Made by a program: the position numbers and the translations under genes. 64,000 bases of DNA from Gammaproteobacteria bacterium. GTDB taxonomy: Bacteria; Pseudomonadota; Gammaproteobacteria; Pseudomonadales; Azotimanducaceae. This document shows positions 57,277-64,000 of this stretch, piece by piece (position 1 is the stretch's first letter; the number at the start of each line of letters is the position of its first letter). The DNA lies in assembly GCA_009846005.1 (NCBI GenBank), contig VXYL01000046.1, forward strand, positions 1-64,000, read 5' to 3'. The notes below the pieces were generated by a model. The model was given only the letters and a program-made list of their open reading frames with translations, searched no databases and had not been told where the DNA came from.

Positions 57277-57329
57277 GGGCCGTGAACTCCCGCGAGTCCA
57301 GTGGCGATTCAGTTACAACCGAGGCGAGG

Positions 57330-57506
57330 TCAGCGGCGGGATTCGACGGCCCTGCGACCCCGGTAGTATCCCTCCTCGGTGACATGATGCCGGCGATGTG
57401 TCTCACCCGTGGTCGGGTCGACGGACAACGCGGGCTTCTGGAGTCCGTGGTGGGATCGTCGCTTGTCGCGCTTCGATCGCGTCACCTTGTTCTGCTGCAC
57501 AGCCAT
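57330..57506 (-). CDS. rpmF: Ribosomal protein L32
   Basis: A 58-residue basic protein with the L32 start [22 protein letters not shown], followed by [19 protein letters not shown]. No zinc cysteines, as in E. coli L32. GGAG precedes ATG 57506 by 8 bases. yceD ends 14 bases upstream; the yceD-rpmF-plsX-fab order is conserved in gammaproteobacteria. Confidence 0.97.
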   Translation of the reverse strand: MAVQQNKVTRSKRDKRRSHHGLQKPALSVDPTTGETHRRHHVTEEGYYRGRRAVESRR

Positions 57507-57520
57507 CTTCGTATCTCCGT

Positions 57521-58096
57521 TCAAACGGGCTGGTGGCCCTCCACAAGCGCCCCCAGGCCCACAAGGGGCTTCGTGGCGGTCTCCGCACCGTGCCCCGCCA
57601 ACTCAACCTCGCTGGCGCGGTCGCACGCTGCGGGATCGGCGCAACACCGCTCCGGAATACTGAGCAGGATGTCGTCCTCGACTAGCACGGTAAGCGGCAC
57701 GTGGTTGTCCTCGCAGACAACCGCGTCGAAGGTCGGCGTCATGCTTTGGGCCTCCGCATCCGTTGCGACGACTCGGAAATCCAGGTCGCTCACGACTGCG
57801 ATGTCCACGTTTTCCGCACACCGGGTGCAGAACACCGGCGCTACGACCCTGCAACTGCCCCTGACCCGCGGTCTGCCCTCGACGTCCAGCGAGAACTCGA
57901 GGGCAGCCGAGACGCTCGGCGTTCCCGTCTCGATGCCCTGGCGCCAAGGCGTCGCTTGGTGCCCGGGGTTCGGTAACGCCGCGCCGAACAATACAGGGCC
58001 AAGCCGCTCGAAGGCAGCGACATCGATCGTGCCGCGCCAACGACGACCTTTTCGTGCAAGCTCGGCGACGTCCAATCGCGGTACCAAAAACCACAT
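57521..58096 (-). CDS. yceD: DUF177 protein YceD (23S rRNA accumulation protein family)
   Basis: A 191-residue member of the YceD/DUF177 family, linked to 23S rRNA accumulation. Recognised by [19 protein letters not shown], the CxxC of [15 protein letters not shown], and the acidic C-terminal [16 protein letters not shown] second Cys group (CCADPAAC) follows. The end is usually a NPFAVLAQLK-like motif and is [12 protein letters not shown] here. ATG 58096 lies about 20 bases after the predicted transcript start. Confidence 0.88.
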   Translation of the reverse strand: MWFLVPRLDVAELARKGRRWRGTIDVAAFERLGPVLFGAALPNPGHQATPWRQGIETGTPSVSAALEFSLDVEGRPRVRGSCRVVAPVFCTRCAENVDIAVVSDLDFRVVATDAEAQSMTPTFDAVVCEDNHVPLTVLVEDDILLSIPERCCADPAACDRASEVELAGHGAETATKPLVGLGALVEGHQPV

Positions 58097-58121
58097 CCAC
58101 GGCCAACGCAAGGCGGCGCGG

Positions 58122-58150
58122 ATGATATGGTCGCCACCCTTGGCTGTCAA
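58122..58150 (-). promoter_or_regulatory. Strong sigma70 promoter of the yceD-rpmF-plsX-fab operon
   Basis: On the minus strand a perfect -35 TTGACA (58150-58145) is separated by exactly 17 bases from TATCAT (58127-58122; five of six matches). It is the best promoter match seen in the window. Transcription should begin near 58115. Confidence 0.8.
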
Positions 58151-58164
58151 AAAGAGACTCCGCC

Positions 58165-58803
58165 ATGACGGACGTTCGGGATGCCGGCGCCCTCGGCATG
58201 CACGCCGCGACGGCACCGCTCGTACTGGCATCGTCGTCGCGCTACCGCCGAGCCCTGCTCGAACGCCTTGGGATGCCGTTTCGAGCCGAGGCTCCGGACA
58301 TCGACGAGGCCCCGTTGCCGGGGGAAGTACCGCGGGATCTCGTGCTGCGATTGTCCGTGGCCAAGGCGCGCGCGGTCGCTGAGCGATGGCCGCATGCGAT
58401 CATCATTGGATCCGACCAAACCGCCACCTTCGCGGGTCGCGTTATAGGCAAACCCGGCACGGTCGACGCGGCCGTCCGGCAGCTTCGCACGTTCTCGGGT
58501 CGTCGCGTCGACTTCTTGACGGGTGTCGCGGTTCTGAATGCCGCAGCCGACCGGGCCCGTACCGCCATCGACACGACAACGGCCCAGTTTCGGCGTGTGA
58601 GCGACGCTGAGATCCGTTGCTACGTCGAGCGGGATAGGCCGCTCGACTGCGCAGGCGGCATTCGGTTCGAGGGACTCGGACCGCTCCTCCTGGAACGCGT
58701 CGACACCGAGGATCCGAGTGCCGCGATCGGGTTGCCGTTGATCGTGCTGGGAGAACTGTTGCGCGCGGAGGGCGTCAATCCACTCGCACAGCCCGTGGAT
58801 TGA
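58165..58803 (+). CDS. Maf-family nucleotide pyrophosphatase (YceF-type)
   Basis: A 212-residue Maf/YceF-like house-cleaning pyrophosphatase. Motifs are LVLASSSRYRRALLERLGMPF, IIGSDQTATFAGRVIGKPG (the catalytic Asp), and AGGIRFEGLGPLLLERVDTEDPSAAIGLPL. The DQ and GIRFEG forms fit the YceF (m7GTP) subgroup. An internal ATG (MHAATAPLVLASSS) is an alternative start. The 3' end overlaps the convergent rluC by 29 bases. Confidence 0.92.
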   Translation: MTDVRDAGALGMHAATAPLVLASSSRYRRALLERLGMPFRAEAPDIDEAPLPGEVPRDLVLRLSVAKARAVAERWPHAIIIGSDQTATFAGRVIGKPGTVDAAVRQLRTFSGRRVDFLTGVAVLNAAADRARTAIDTTTAQFRRVSDAEIRCYVERDRPLDCAGGIRFEGLGPLLLERVDTEDPSAAIGLPLIVLGELLRAEGVNPLAQPVD

Positions 58804-59707
58804 GGCGCCGGCGCGCACGAAGCCGGTCGAATTCCGCAGGCACCGGTGCGTTTACCTTTACCCGGCGGTCGCGCAGAAGGAAAGTCAGTTCGCTGGCGTG
58901 GAGGAACAGCCGCGCGTGGGCTTCGACCCCATGGCGCGCGTACTTGGCATCGCCGAGAATCGGGTGCCCGCTGGCGGCCGCGTGAACCCGGATCTGATGC
59001 GTACGGCCGGTCCTGGGAAATGCAGCGAGCCAGGTCGCATCGGCAAGCCGGTCGACCACCCTGAACGCTGTGGTCGAGGGATGGCCGTCGTCCTGCACCC
59101 GCACCCGGCGTTCACCGTTTGCGAGCGCGTACCGCGCCAATGGCTTGTGCACGACACCGAGATGCGTCGGCCAGTGTCCGTCCACCACGAGGTCGTAGCG
59201 TTTGGCGACGGCACCCTTGCGGAGTTGGGCGTGCAACGCCAGCAGGGCGCGCCGGTTCTTGGCCACCGCTAGGCAGCCCGAGGTGTCCCGGTCGAGGCGA
59301 TGTACCAAGGCAAAGGGGACTGACGGGTCGTTCCGGCGCAGCACCTCGATCACGCCGAGGGAAATCCCGCTACCGCCGTGGACGGCGACGCCGCTTGGTT
59401 TGTCGATCACCAGAAGGTCGTCGTCCTCGTAGACGGTCGCGTTCCGCAGCGTCTCGGCAAACCCGCCCGCATCAGGATCGCCAGATCCCGATGGCGGTTC
59501 CCCCCGAAAGGGAGGGATGCGCACGCGGTCGCCTTGTTGGACGCGATATCCCGGACGACAGCGGGCCCCGTTGACCCGGACTTCGCCACGTCGAACCATG
59601 CGGTAGATCCGACTCCTCGGGAGTCCCTTCATCCGGGCGATGAGAAAGTTGTCGAGACGCTGCCCGTGCTCGGCATCCACAGCAACGATGTTCACCTCGG
59701 CAGCCAT
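58775..59707 (-). CDS. rluC: 23S rRNA pseudouridine synthase RluC
   Basis: A 310-residue RluA-family enzyme that modifies U955, U2504 and U2580 (E. coli numbering) of 23S rRNA. It has an N-terminal S4 domain (LDNFLIARMKGLPRSRIYRMVRRGEVRVNG), VIDKPSGVAVHGGSG, the catalytic Asp in VHRLDRDTSGCL and FPRTGRTHQIRVHAAASGHPILGD. Divergent from rne, as in E. coli, where the pair shares a long regulatory gap. Confidence 0.95.
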   Translation of the reverse strand: MAAEVNIVAVDAEHGQRLDNFLIARMKGLPRSRIYRMVRRGEVRVNGARCRPGYRVQQGDRVRIPPFRGEPPSGSGDPDAGGFAETLRNATVYEDDDLLVIDKPSGVAVHGGSGISLGVIEVLRRNDPSVPFALVHRLDRDTSGCLAVAKNRRALLALHAQLRKGAVAKRYDLVVDGHWPTHLGVVHKPLARYALANGERRVRVQDDGHPSTTAFRVVDRLADATWLAAFPRTGRTHQIRVHAAASGHPILGDAKYARHGVEAHARLFLHASELTFLLRDRRVKVNAPVPAEFDRLRARRRLNPRAVRVD

Positions 59708-60389
59708 TCAATATCCTGCCGATTGAAGCACTTACCGCCCCTATGTTATCGTGTGACACGCGCGACGCCAAAGGTCGGCGGTGTTCTCCGCACGGGCGGC
59801 AAAACTCTGCTGGGGCGCGCGCAAATGTACTTGGTAACGAGTTATTCAACGATTAACGCCACGAAGCGCGTAACCATCGTAAAGATGCCGTCAGGTCGGG
59901 AGAGTCAACCGACGCTGGCGAGCGCCAACCCGCCAATCGAATCAACTGGATTGCCCGACGAGTCGCCGACCGACGACCGCGGGGCAGGGCGGGACATGAG
60001 CCGAGAGGCTCGGCTAGGCTCGGTTGAGAATTGTCATCGCTCGACACGCAACGGTCGTGGACGAATCGCAGTCGTTCGTTCCGTGGCTAGCGTGGCGGCG
60101 ACCGTTGACGGTTTGCGCGGAACGAGACGGTTCCGACGCAGGCAGCGGCGCCGAGCTCCTGACCGCGCGAGCGGTCGCGACCGGTTCGTAGCGCCGATGC
60201 GGCACGAGCCCCCGCCCGGGGCTCATGGTTTTGCACCGTTTGCAGTCAACTTCGCCACGGGTCGCCCGCCAAGACGAGGGTGACCGCGCCGGGCGCGAGC
60301 CCGGCCGAGCAGGACAATCCAATGCCGCTTGAGGAAGCGGCGCGATGGTGCGTAGCGCGTCTAGGGCGTCGCAACACGGAAGCACCAAC
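59708..60389 (+). promoter_or_regulatory. Long rluC-rne intergenic region with a structured rne leader
   Basis: This is the longest non-coding stretch in the window (682 bases). The first ~150 bases are less GC-rich and hold candidate promoter hexamers (TTGAAG 59723-59728 with TTATCG 59746-59751; TTGGTA 59831-59836), none strong. Three clean hairpins lie close to rne: GAGCCCC/GGGGCTC (60206-60224, loop CGCCC), GCCGGGC/GCCCGGC (60288-60305, GCGA tetraloop) and GCCGCTT/AAGCGGC (60324-60341, loop GAGG). In E. coli RNase E controls its own mRNA through a long structured 5' leader; a similar role is inferred here. Confidence 0.6.
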
Positions 60390-63089
60390 ATGAGACGCAT
60401 GCTTGTCAACGCGACCCAGCCTGAAGAGGTTCGGGTCGCACTTGTCGACGGTCAGAAGCTCTATGACCTCGACATCGAAAACCGCACCTACGAGCAAAAG
60501 AAAGGGAATATCTACAAGGCCCGGATCACCCGGGTGGAACCAAGCCTCGAGGCCGCGTTTGTCGACTTCGGCTCCGATCGTCACGGCTTTCTTCCCGTCA
60601 AGGAAGTCGCCCGCTCCTATTTCAAGACGGCGGTCGAAGGCCGCGTCAACATCCAGGACGTTCTCGACGAGGGACAGGAGCTCATCGTCCAGGTGGAAAA
60701 GGAGGAACGCGGCAACAAGGGTGCCGCCTTGACGACCTTCTTGAGCCTCGCGGCACGCTACCTGGTGCTGATGCCCAACAATCCACGCGCCGGGGGAATC
60801 TCTCGGCGCATCGACGGCGAGAACCGGGACACGCTTCGGGAAGCGCTGTCCGCGCTCGACATACCCAACGGAATGGGCGTCATCGTACGCACAGCGGGCG
60901 TCGACCGGGATGCGGAGGATCTCAAGTGGGATCTCGACTATCTGCTGCAGTTGAACGAGGCCATCGAAAAGGCGGCCGACGGACTGAAAGCCCCGAAGCT
61001 CCTATACCAGGAGAACAACGTCATCGTTCGAGCCATCCGGGACTGCCTGCGCCGCGACATCGGCGAAGTGCTCATCGACGGCAAGGATGCCTTCGAGCAG
61101 GCCCACGAGTTCATCGATCCGGTGATGCCGAGCTACAAGGACCGCATCAAGTACTACGACGACGCGATCCCCTTGTTCAGCCGCTACCAGATCGAATCGC
61201 AGATCGAGACCGCGTTCCAGCACGAGGTGAAGTTGGTCTCCGGCGGCAGCGTGGTGATCGATCCGACCGAAGCGCTAGTATCCATCGACATCAATTCCGC
61301 GCGATCGACGAAGGGTGCCGATATCGAAGAGACGGCATTCAATACGAACCTCGAAGCAGCGGAGGAAATCGCCCGGCAACTCCGCCTACGAGACGTCGGT
61401 GGCCTCATCGTCATCGACTTCATCGACATGGTCTCAACCAAGAACCAGCGTGCGGTTGAAGCGAAGATGCGCGAGGCGCTGCAGACGGACCGGGCCCGCG
61501 TACAGATCGGACGCATATCAAGGTTCGGCCTGATGGAGATGTCGCGCCAGCGCCTGCGCCCCTCCCTCGATGAACTGACCACGGAGATCTGCCCGCGATG
61601 CACCGGCCAGGGCCGGATCCGCGACATCAAGTCGCTCGCGCTGTCGATTCTCCGGGTCGTCGAGGAGGAGTCCCTCAAGGAACGCAGTTCGATCGTCCGC
61701 ACCAGGGTTCCGTTGAGCGTTGCGGCGTACCTGCTGAACGAGAAGCGCCGTGAAGTGGCCGACATCGAACGCCGCACCAAGACCCATGTCGTCATCGTCC
61801 CCGCGGTCGACCTGGAAACACCCCAGTACGACATCCAGCGGATTCGCGACGACACCGCCGATACCGAGGGCAGCCTGCCTAGCTACGAGTTCACCGAACC
61901 TTCGCTGGTGTTGGATGTTCCGGAGGTTCGCGACACCCGTGCGCCCCAGGGCGAACAAGCCGCCGTCAAGGTAGTACCCGTCGCCCCCCCCCAACGCGAG
62001 CCCGCCAAGCGGGCGTCGTCGTCCCGTCCCAAGAGCGACAAGGCCGCAAAGCCCAAGGGTGGCTTGGTCCGCTTCCTGAGCTCGGTGAAAACCAATCTCT
62101 TTGGCGGGGCCGACGCCGCCGCTCCGGTAGCGTCGCCGAGCCCCAGGGAACGACGCGGCCGCGACGCCAGGTCCCAGGAACGCGTCAACAAACCTGCACC
62201 GGGCGGCAACCGGCCGCGGCATGCGGAGCCCAAGTCTCGGCGCGACGGGCGCGAGAGCCGCGACGATAGCCGTCGACGTCGACGCCGGCCGCGCAAGGAT
62301 GCGCCCCGGGAAGCGTCGTCCGGTCGGCCCCAAGACGACGGACCCGCGCCGAAGCGGCAAAGGAACGGTCAGTCGGCCAAGGGGGCCGGTGGCGGGAAGT
62401 CCAATCAGCGGTCCGACCGGAAGCGAGCCGAACAGGCGGATGCCGAGGCTCCAAAGGGCGGGAACCGCGAACAACGGGCAACGAGCTCGAACGCCGAAGC
62501 CAACCCGACTAAGCGCAAGCCGCGTCGCGACCGAGCCTCGGTTGCCAATGCCAAACGATCCCCTGCGAGGAGCGCATCCAAGTCTAGCGACACCAATGGG
62601 CCGGATGCAGGCGTACGCCCGGATGTCTCCGCGACACCGCCTGGAAAAGCCGAGGACTCTCCCGAGCGCGCCACGGCACCAGCCGCTGTATCGACGCCAG
62701 CGGAGCAAGCGCCGTCCCAAACCGTTGCCTTGGCAGGACGGGCAAGCAACGATCCTCGTGAGCGCGGACGCCGAGTGGCGTCGCCAACGCCGGGGGACGA
62801 CGACGTCAATCCAGGCGGCGGGGCTGAAGGCGCCAATCCTGGCCCCGCCACCGCAACGCAGCCGGAGACATCCGAAGCAACGTCCGCACCGACAGCCGCG
62901 ACGGTCACCGAAACTGAGCCGGTTCGGGTAGCCGAATCGGTCGCGGAAAGCGCTACCGAAGTGGAACCGCACGCCGACCCGGAACCGGCTGCGACGTCGC
63001 CGCCGGGGCTCGCATCGCTCGGTCGAGCAAGCAACGACCCGCGCTTGGCGCGCCGACGTTCCGAGGAACCACCGGCCGAAGAAAGCTAG
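60390..63089 (+). CDS. rne: Ribonuclease E
   Basis: An 899-residue essential endoribonuclease and degradosome scaffold. The catalytic half starts like E. coli RNase E ([22 protein letters not shown]), with the S1 domain ([21 protein letters not shown]), metal-binding Asp in [12 protein letters not shown] (about 300) and VIDFIDM (about 343), and the zinc-link CPRC (about 402-405). From about residue 530 the chain is disordered, rich in Arg, Pro and Ala, with an amphipathic-looking [17 protein letters not shown] that may be the membrane-targeting helix. GRASNDPR occurs twice near the C-terminus. ATG 60390 is preferred over 60345. Confidence 0.97.
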   Translation: MRRMLVNATQPEEVRVALVDGQKLYDLDIENRTYEQKKGNIYKARITRVEPSLEAAFVDFGSDRHGFLPVKEVARSYFKTAVEGRVNIQDVLDEGQELIVQVEKEERGNKGAALTTFLSLAARYLVLMPNNPRAGGISRRIDGENRDTLREALSALDIPNGMGVIVRTAGVDRDAEDLKWDLDYLLQLNEAIEKAADGLKAPKLLYQENNVIVRAIRDCLRRDIGEVLIDGKDAFEQAHEFIDPVMPSYKDRIKYYDDAIPLFSRYQIESQIETAFQHEVKLVSGGSVVIDPTEALVSIDINSARSTKGADIEETAFNTNLEAAEEIARQLRLRDVGGLIVIDFIDMVSTKNQRAVEAKMREALQTDRARVQIGRISRFGLMEMSRQRLRPSLDELTTEICPRCTGQGRIRDIKSLALSILRVVEEESLKERSSIVRTRVPLSVAAYLLNEKRREVADIERRTKTHVVIVPAVDLETPQYDIQRIRDDTADTEGSLPSYEFTEPSLVLDVPEVRDTRAPQGEQAAVKVVPVAPPQREPAKRASSSRPKSDKAAKPKGGLVRFLSSVKTNLFGGADAAAPVASPSPRERRGRDARSQERVNKPAPGGNRPRHAEPKSRRDGRESRDDSRRRRRRPRKDAPREASSGRPQDDGPAPKRQRNGQSAKGAGGGKSNQRSDRKRAEQADAEAPKGGNREQRATSSNAEANPTKRKPRRDRASVANAKRSPARSASKSSDTNGPDAGVRPDVSATPPGKAEDSPERATAPAAVSTPAEQAPSQTVALAGRASNDPRERGRRVASPTPGDDDVNPGGGAEGANPGPATATQPETSEATSAPTAATVTETEPVRVAESVAESATEVEPHADPEPAATSPPGLASLGRASNDPRLARRRSEEPPAEES

Positions 63090-63142
63090 TAGCGGATTCG
63101 CACATCTGGCCTTCGGAAAGGGTCCGGTTACCTCCCCGGACC

Positions 63143-64000
63143 CTAGTCGGCGCCCAGCACAGCCGGTTCGATTTCAAGTGCCACGCCGTATCGGCGTTGC
63201 ACGTCATCCCGGATACGCGCGGCGACGTCGAGCACCTCGCGCCCGGTAGCGCCGCCAAGGTTGACAAGCACCAGGGGCTGGTCAGGCCACACCTGCACCC
63301 GGCCCCGACGTACCCCTTTCCAGCCGGCGGCGTCGATCAGCCGAGCCGCCGGGATCTTGCGCCCGCCGCGTCCTGAGGGCGCCGGGTAGTCATCGATGTC
63401 GATCAACGCCCGGATGTGATCGAGCTGCGCGGCGCCGACCACGGGATTCTTGAAGAAGCTGCCCACGTTCCCGATTCGACCCGGATCCGGCAGTTTTCGC
63501 CGTCGTATTCTCGCCACGGCATCGGCGACCGCGCGCCGACCCAGTGTGGCGCGCCTGGCGCCCAGTTCCCTCGCGACGTCGGGATAGTCCGTTACCAGGC
63601 CGGTGCCGCCGAGGCGCAACGCCACCCGTACGATGACCTGACGATGGGTCGCGTCCCGCTTGAACACGCTATCCCGGTATCCGAAGGCGCAGTCCACGGC
63701 GGACAGGTTCCTGTAGCACTGCCGCTGGCGATCGAAAACCGTGACCGACTCCACGAACTTCGCCAACTCCCGACCGTAGGCACCGATGTTCTGCACCGGC
63801 GCGGCGCCCACCGAGCCGGGAATCAGGGTGAGGTTCTCCAATCCGCCGACTTCCCGCTCCAGCGCCCCGTCGACGACGGTCTGCCAGGTCTCCCCGGCGG
63901 CGGCCGCTACCCGCCAATCGTCGTCACCGAGTCGCTCAAACGCGATTCCCCGTAGGCCTACCACGATCGCCACGCCGGGGAGCCGCGAGCGCAACACTAG
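63143..64000 (-). CDS. murB: UDP-N-acetylenolpyruvoylglucosamine reductase MurB (N-terminus outside window)
   Basis: The frame is open to the right edge, so about the first 55-60 residues are missing. MurB reduces UDP-GlcNAc-enolpyruvate to UDP-MurNAc with NADPH and FAD. Visible are GGLENLTLIPGSVGAAPVQNIGAYG (FAD/substrate site), CAFGYRDSVFKRD (the YRDS stretch of type I enzymes), GNVGSFFKNPVV with the catalytic Ser, and LIDAAGWKGVRRGRVQVWPDQPLVLVN. It is convergent with rne, with 53 bases between. Confidence 0.95.
   Translation of the reverse strand, partial: LVLRSRLPGVAIVVGLRGIAFERLGDDDWRVAAAAGETWQTVVDGALEREVGGLENLTLIPGSVGAAPVQNIGAYGRELAKFVESVTVFDRQRQCYRNLSAVDCAFGYRDSVFKRDATHRQVIVRVALRLGGTGLVTDYPDVARELGARRATLGRRAVADAVARIRRRKLPDPGRIGNVGSFFKNPVVGAAQLDHIRALIDIDDYPAPSGRGGRKIPAARLIDAAGWKGVRRGRVQVWPDQPLVLVNLGGATGREVLDVAARIRDDVQRRYGVALEIEPAVLGAD

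Noticed and set aside
61518-62972. 484-codon open frame on the minus strand
   Set aside because: Antisense of the rne C-terminal half; its Arg/Gly-rich product is a mirror of low-complexity codons.

Overview
The window is a continuous, gene-dense stretch of a GC-rich gammaproteobacterial chromosome. No tRNA, rRNA, CRISPR array, insertion sequence, integrase or phage gene was seen. Most of it is housekeeping DNA whose gene order resembles, from memory, Pseudomonas and E. coli neighbourhoods: tusDCB/cysG/serS/crcB/rarA/lolA/ftsK, then trxB/aat/infA/clpA/clpS/cspD/icd, mnmA/purB/GNAT/aceA, thrH/cysH/cysB, nfuA/metH/cysI, and murB/rne/rluC/maf/yceD/rpmF/plsX/fabDG/acpP/fabF/mltG/tmk/holB. The 4Fe-4S APS-reductase type of CysH, the CysI-DUF934 pair, ThrH and PilZ favour a Pseudomonas-like or deeper gammaproteobacterium over an enteric. 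The order cannot be fixed from sequence alone.

Layout. 1-1336 (+): end of an OmpA/Pal-type protein, then TusDCB (2-thiouridine sulfur relay). 1347-8811 (-): an ftsK-lolA-rarA-crcB-serS-cysG gene train. 8979-14524: trxB, aat, infA and cspD on +, clpS-clpA on -. 14617-17165 (-): icd, then moaC-moaD-moaE. 17216-21659 (+): mnmA-purB-GNAT, then aceA. 21683-25779 (-): thrH-prpB-prpC-prpD, the methylcitrate cycle for propionate. 26003-28929: cysH convergent with cysB, a 5'-nucleotidase and a DUF465 protein. 29016-31018: a VWA protein, a membrane J-protein, a TerB-like protein and a 39-residue membrane protein. 31140-32437: a DAHP synthase preceded by an aromatic-rich leader peptide and a terminator, i.e. 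an attenuator. 32550-40255: nfuA, a NYN nuclease-like gene, metH, cysI and DUF934. 40363-44185: a CPA2 antiporter, a D,D-carboxypeptidase lipoprotein, an AcuI/YhdH reductase and SohB. 44513-48193 (-): a three-subunit molybdenum hydroxylase. 48377-50193 (+): pepQ and pilZ. 50227-58096 (-): the yceD-rpmF-plsX-fabD-fabG-acpP-fabF-mltG-tmk-holB block. 58165-64000: maf, rluC, a long structured leader, rne, and the C-terminal part of murB.

How the genes fit together. Sulfur runs through the window: CysB (regulator), CysH and CysI (sulfate to sulfide), CysG (siroheme for CysI), MetH (methionine), TusDCB and MnmA (tRNA thiolation), NfuA (Fe-S) and MoaD/MoaE (sulfur transfer into molybdopterin, the cofactor of the hydroxylase at 44513-48193). 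AceA and PrpBCD indicate growth on acetate or fatty acids and on propionate. The 50-58 kb block couples phospholipid and fatty-acid synthesis to wall and DNA-replication genes.

The least ordinary items are the aromatic attenuator upstream of the DAHP synthase, the lack of a standard start codon for plsX, a DjlA-like function apparently divided between two convergent genes, thrH joined to prpBCD, a family of intergenic hairpins with a CYTGY loop, and three strong hairpins in the rne leader.
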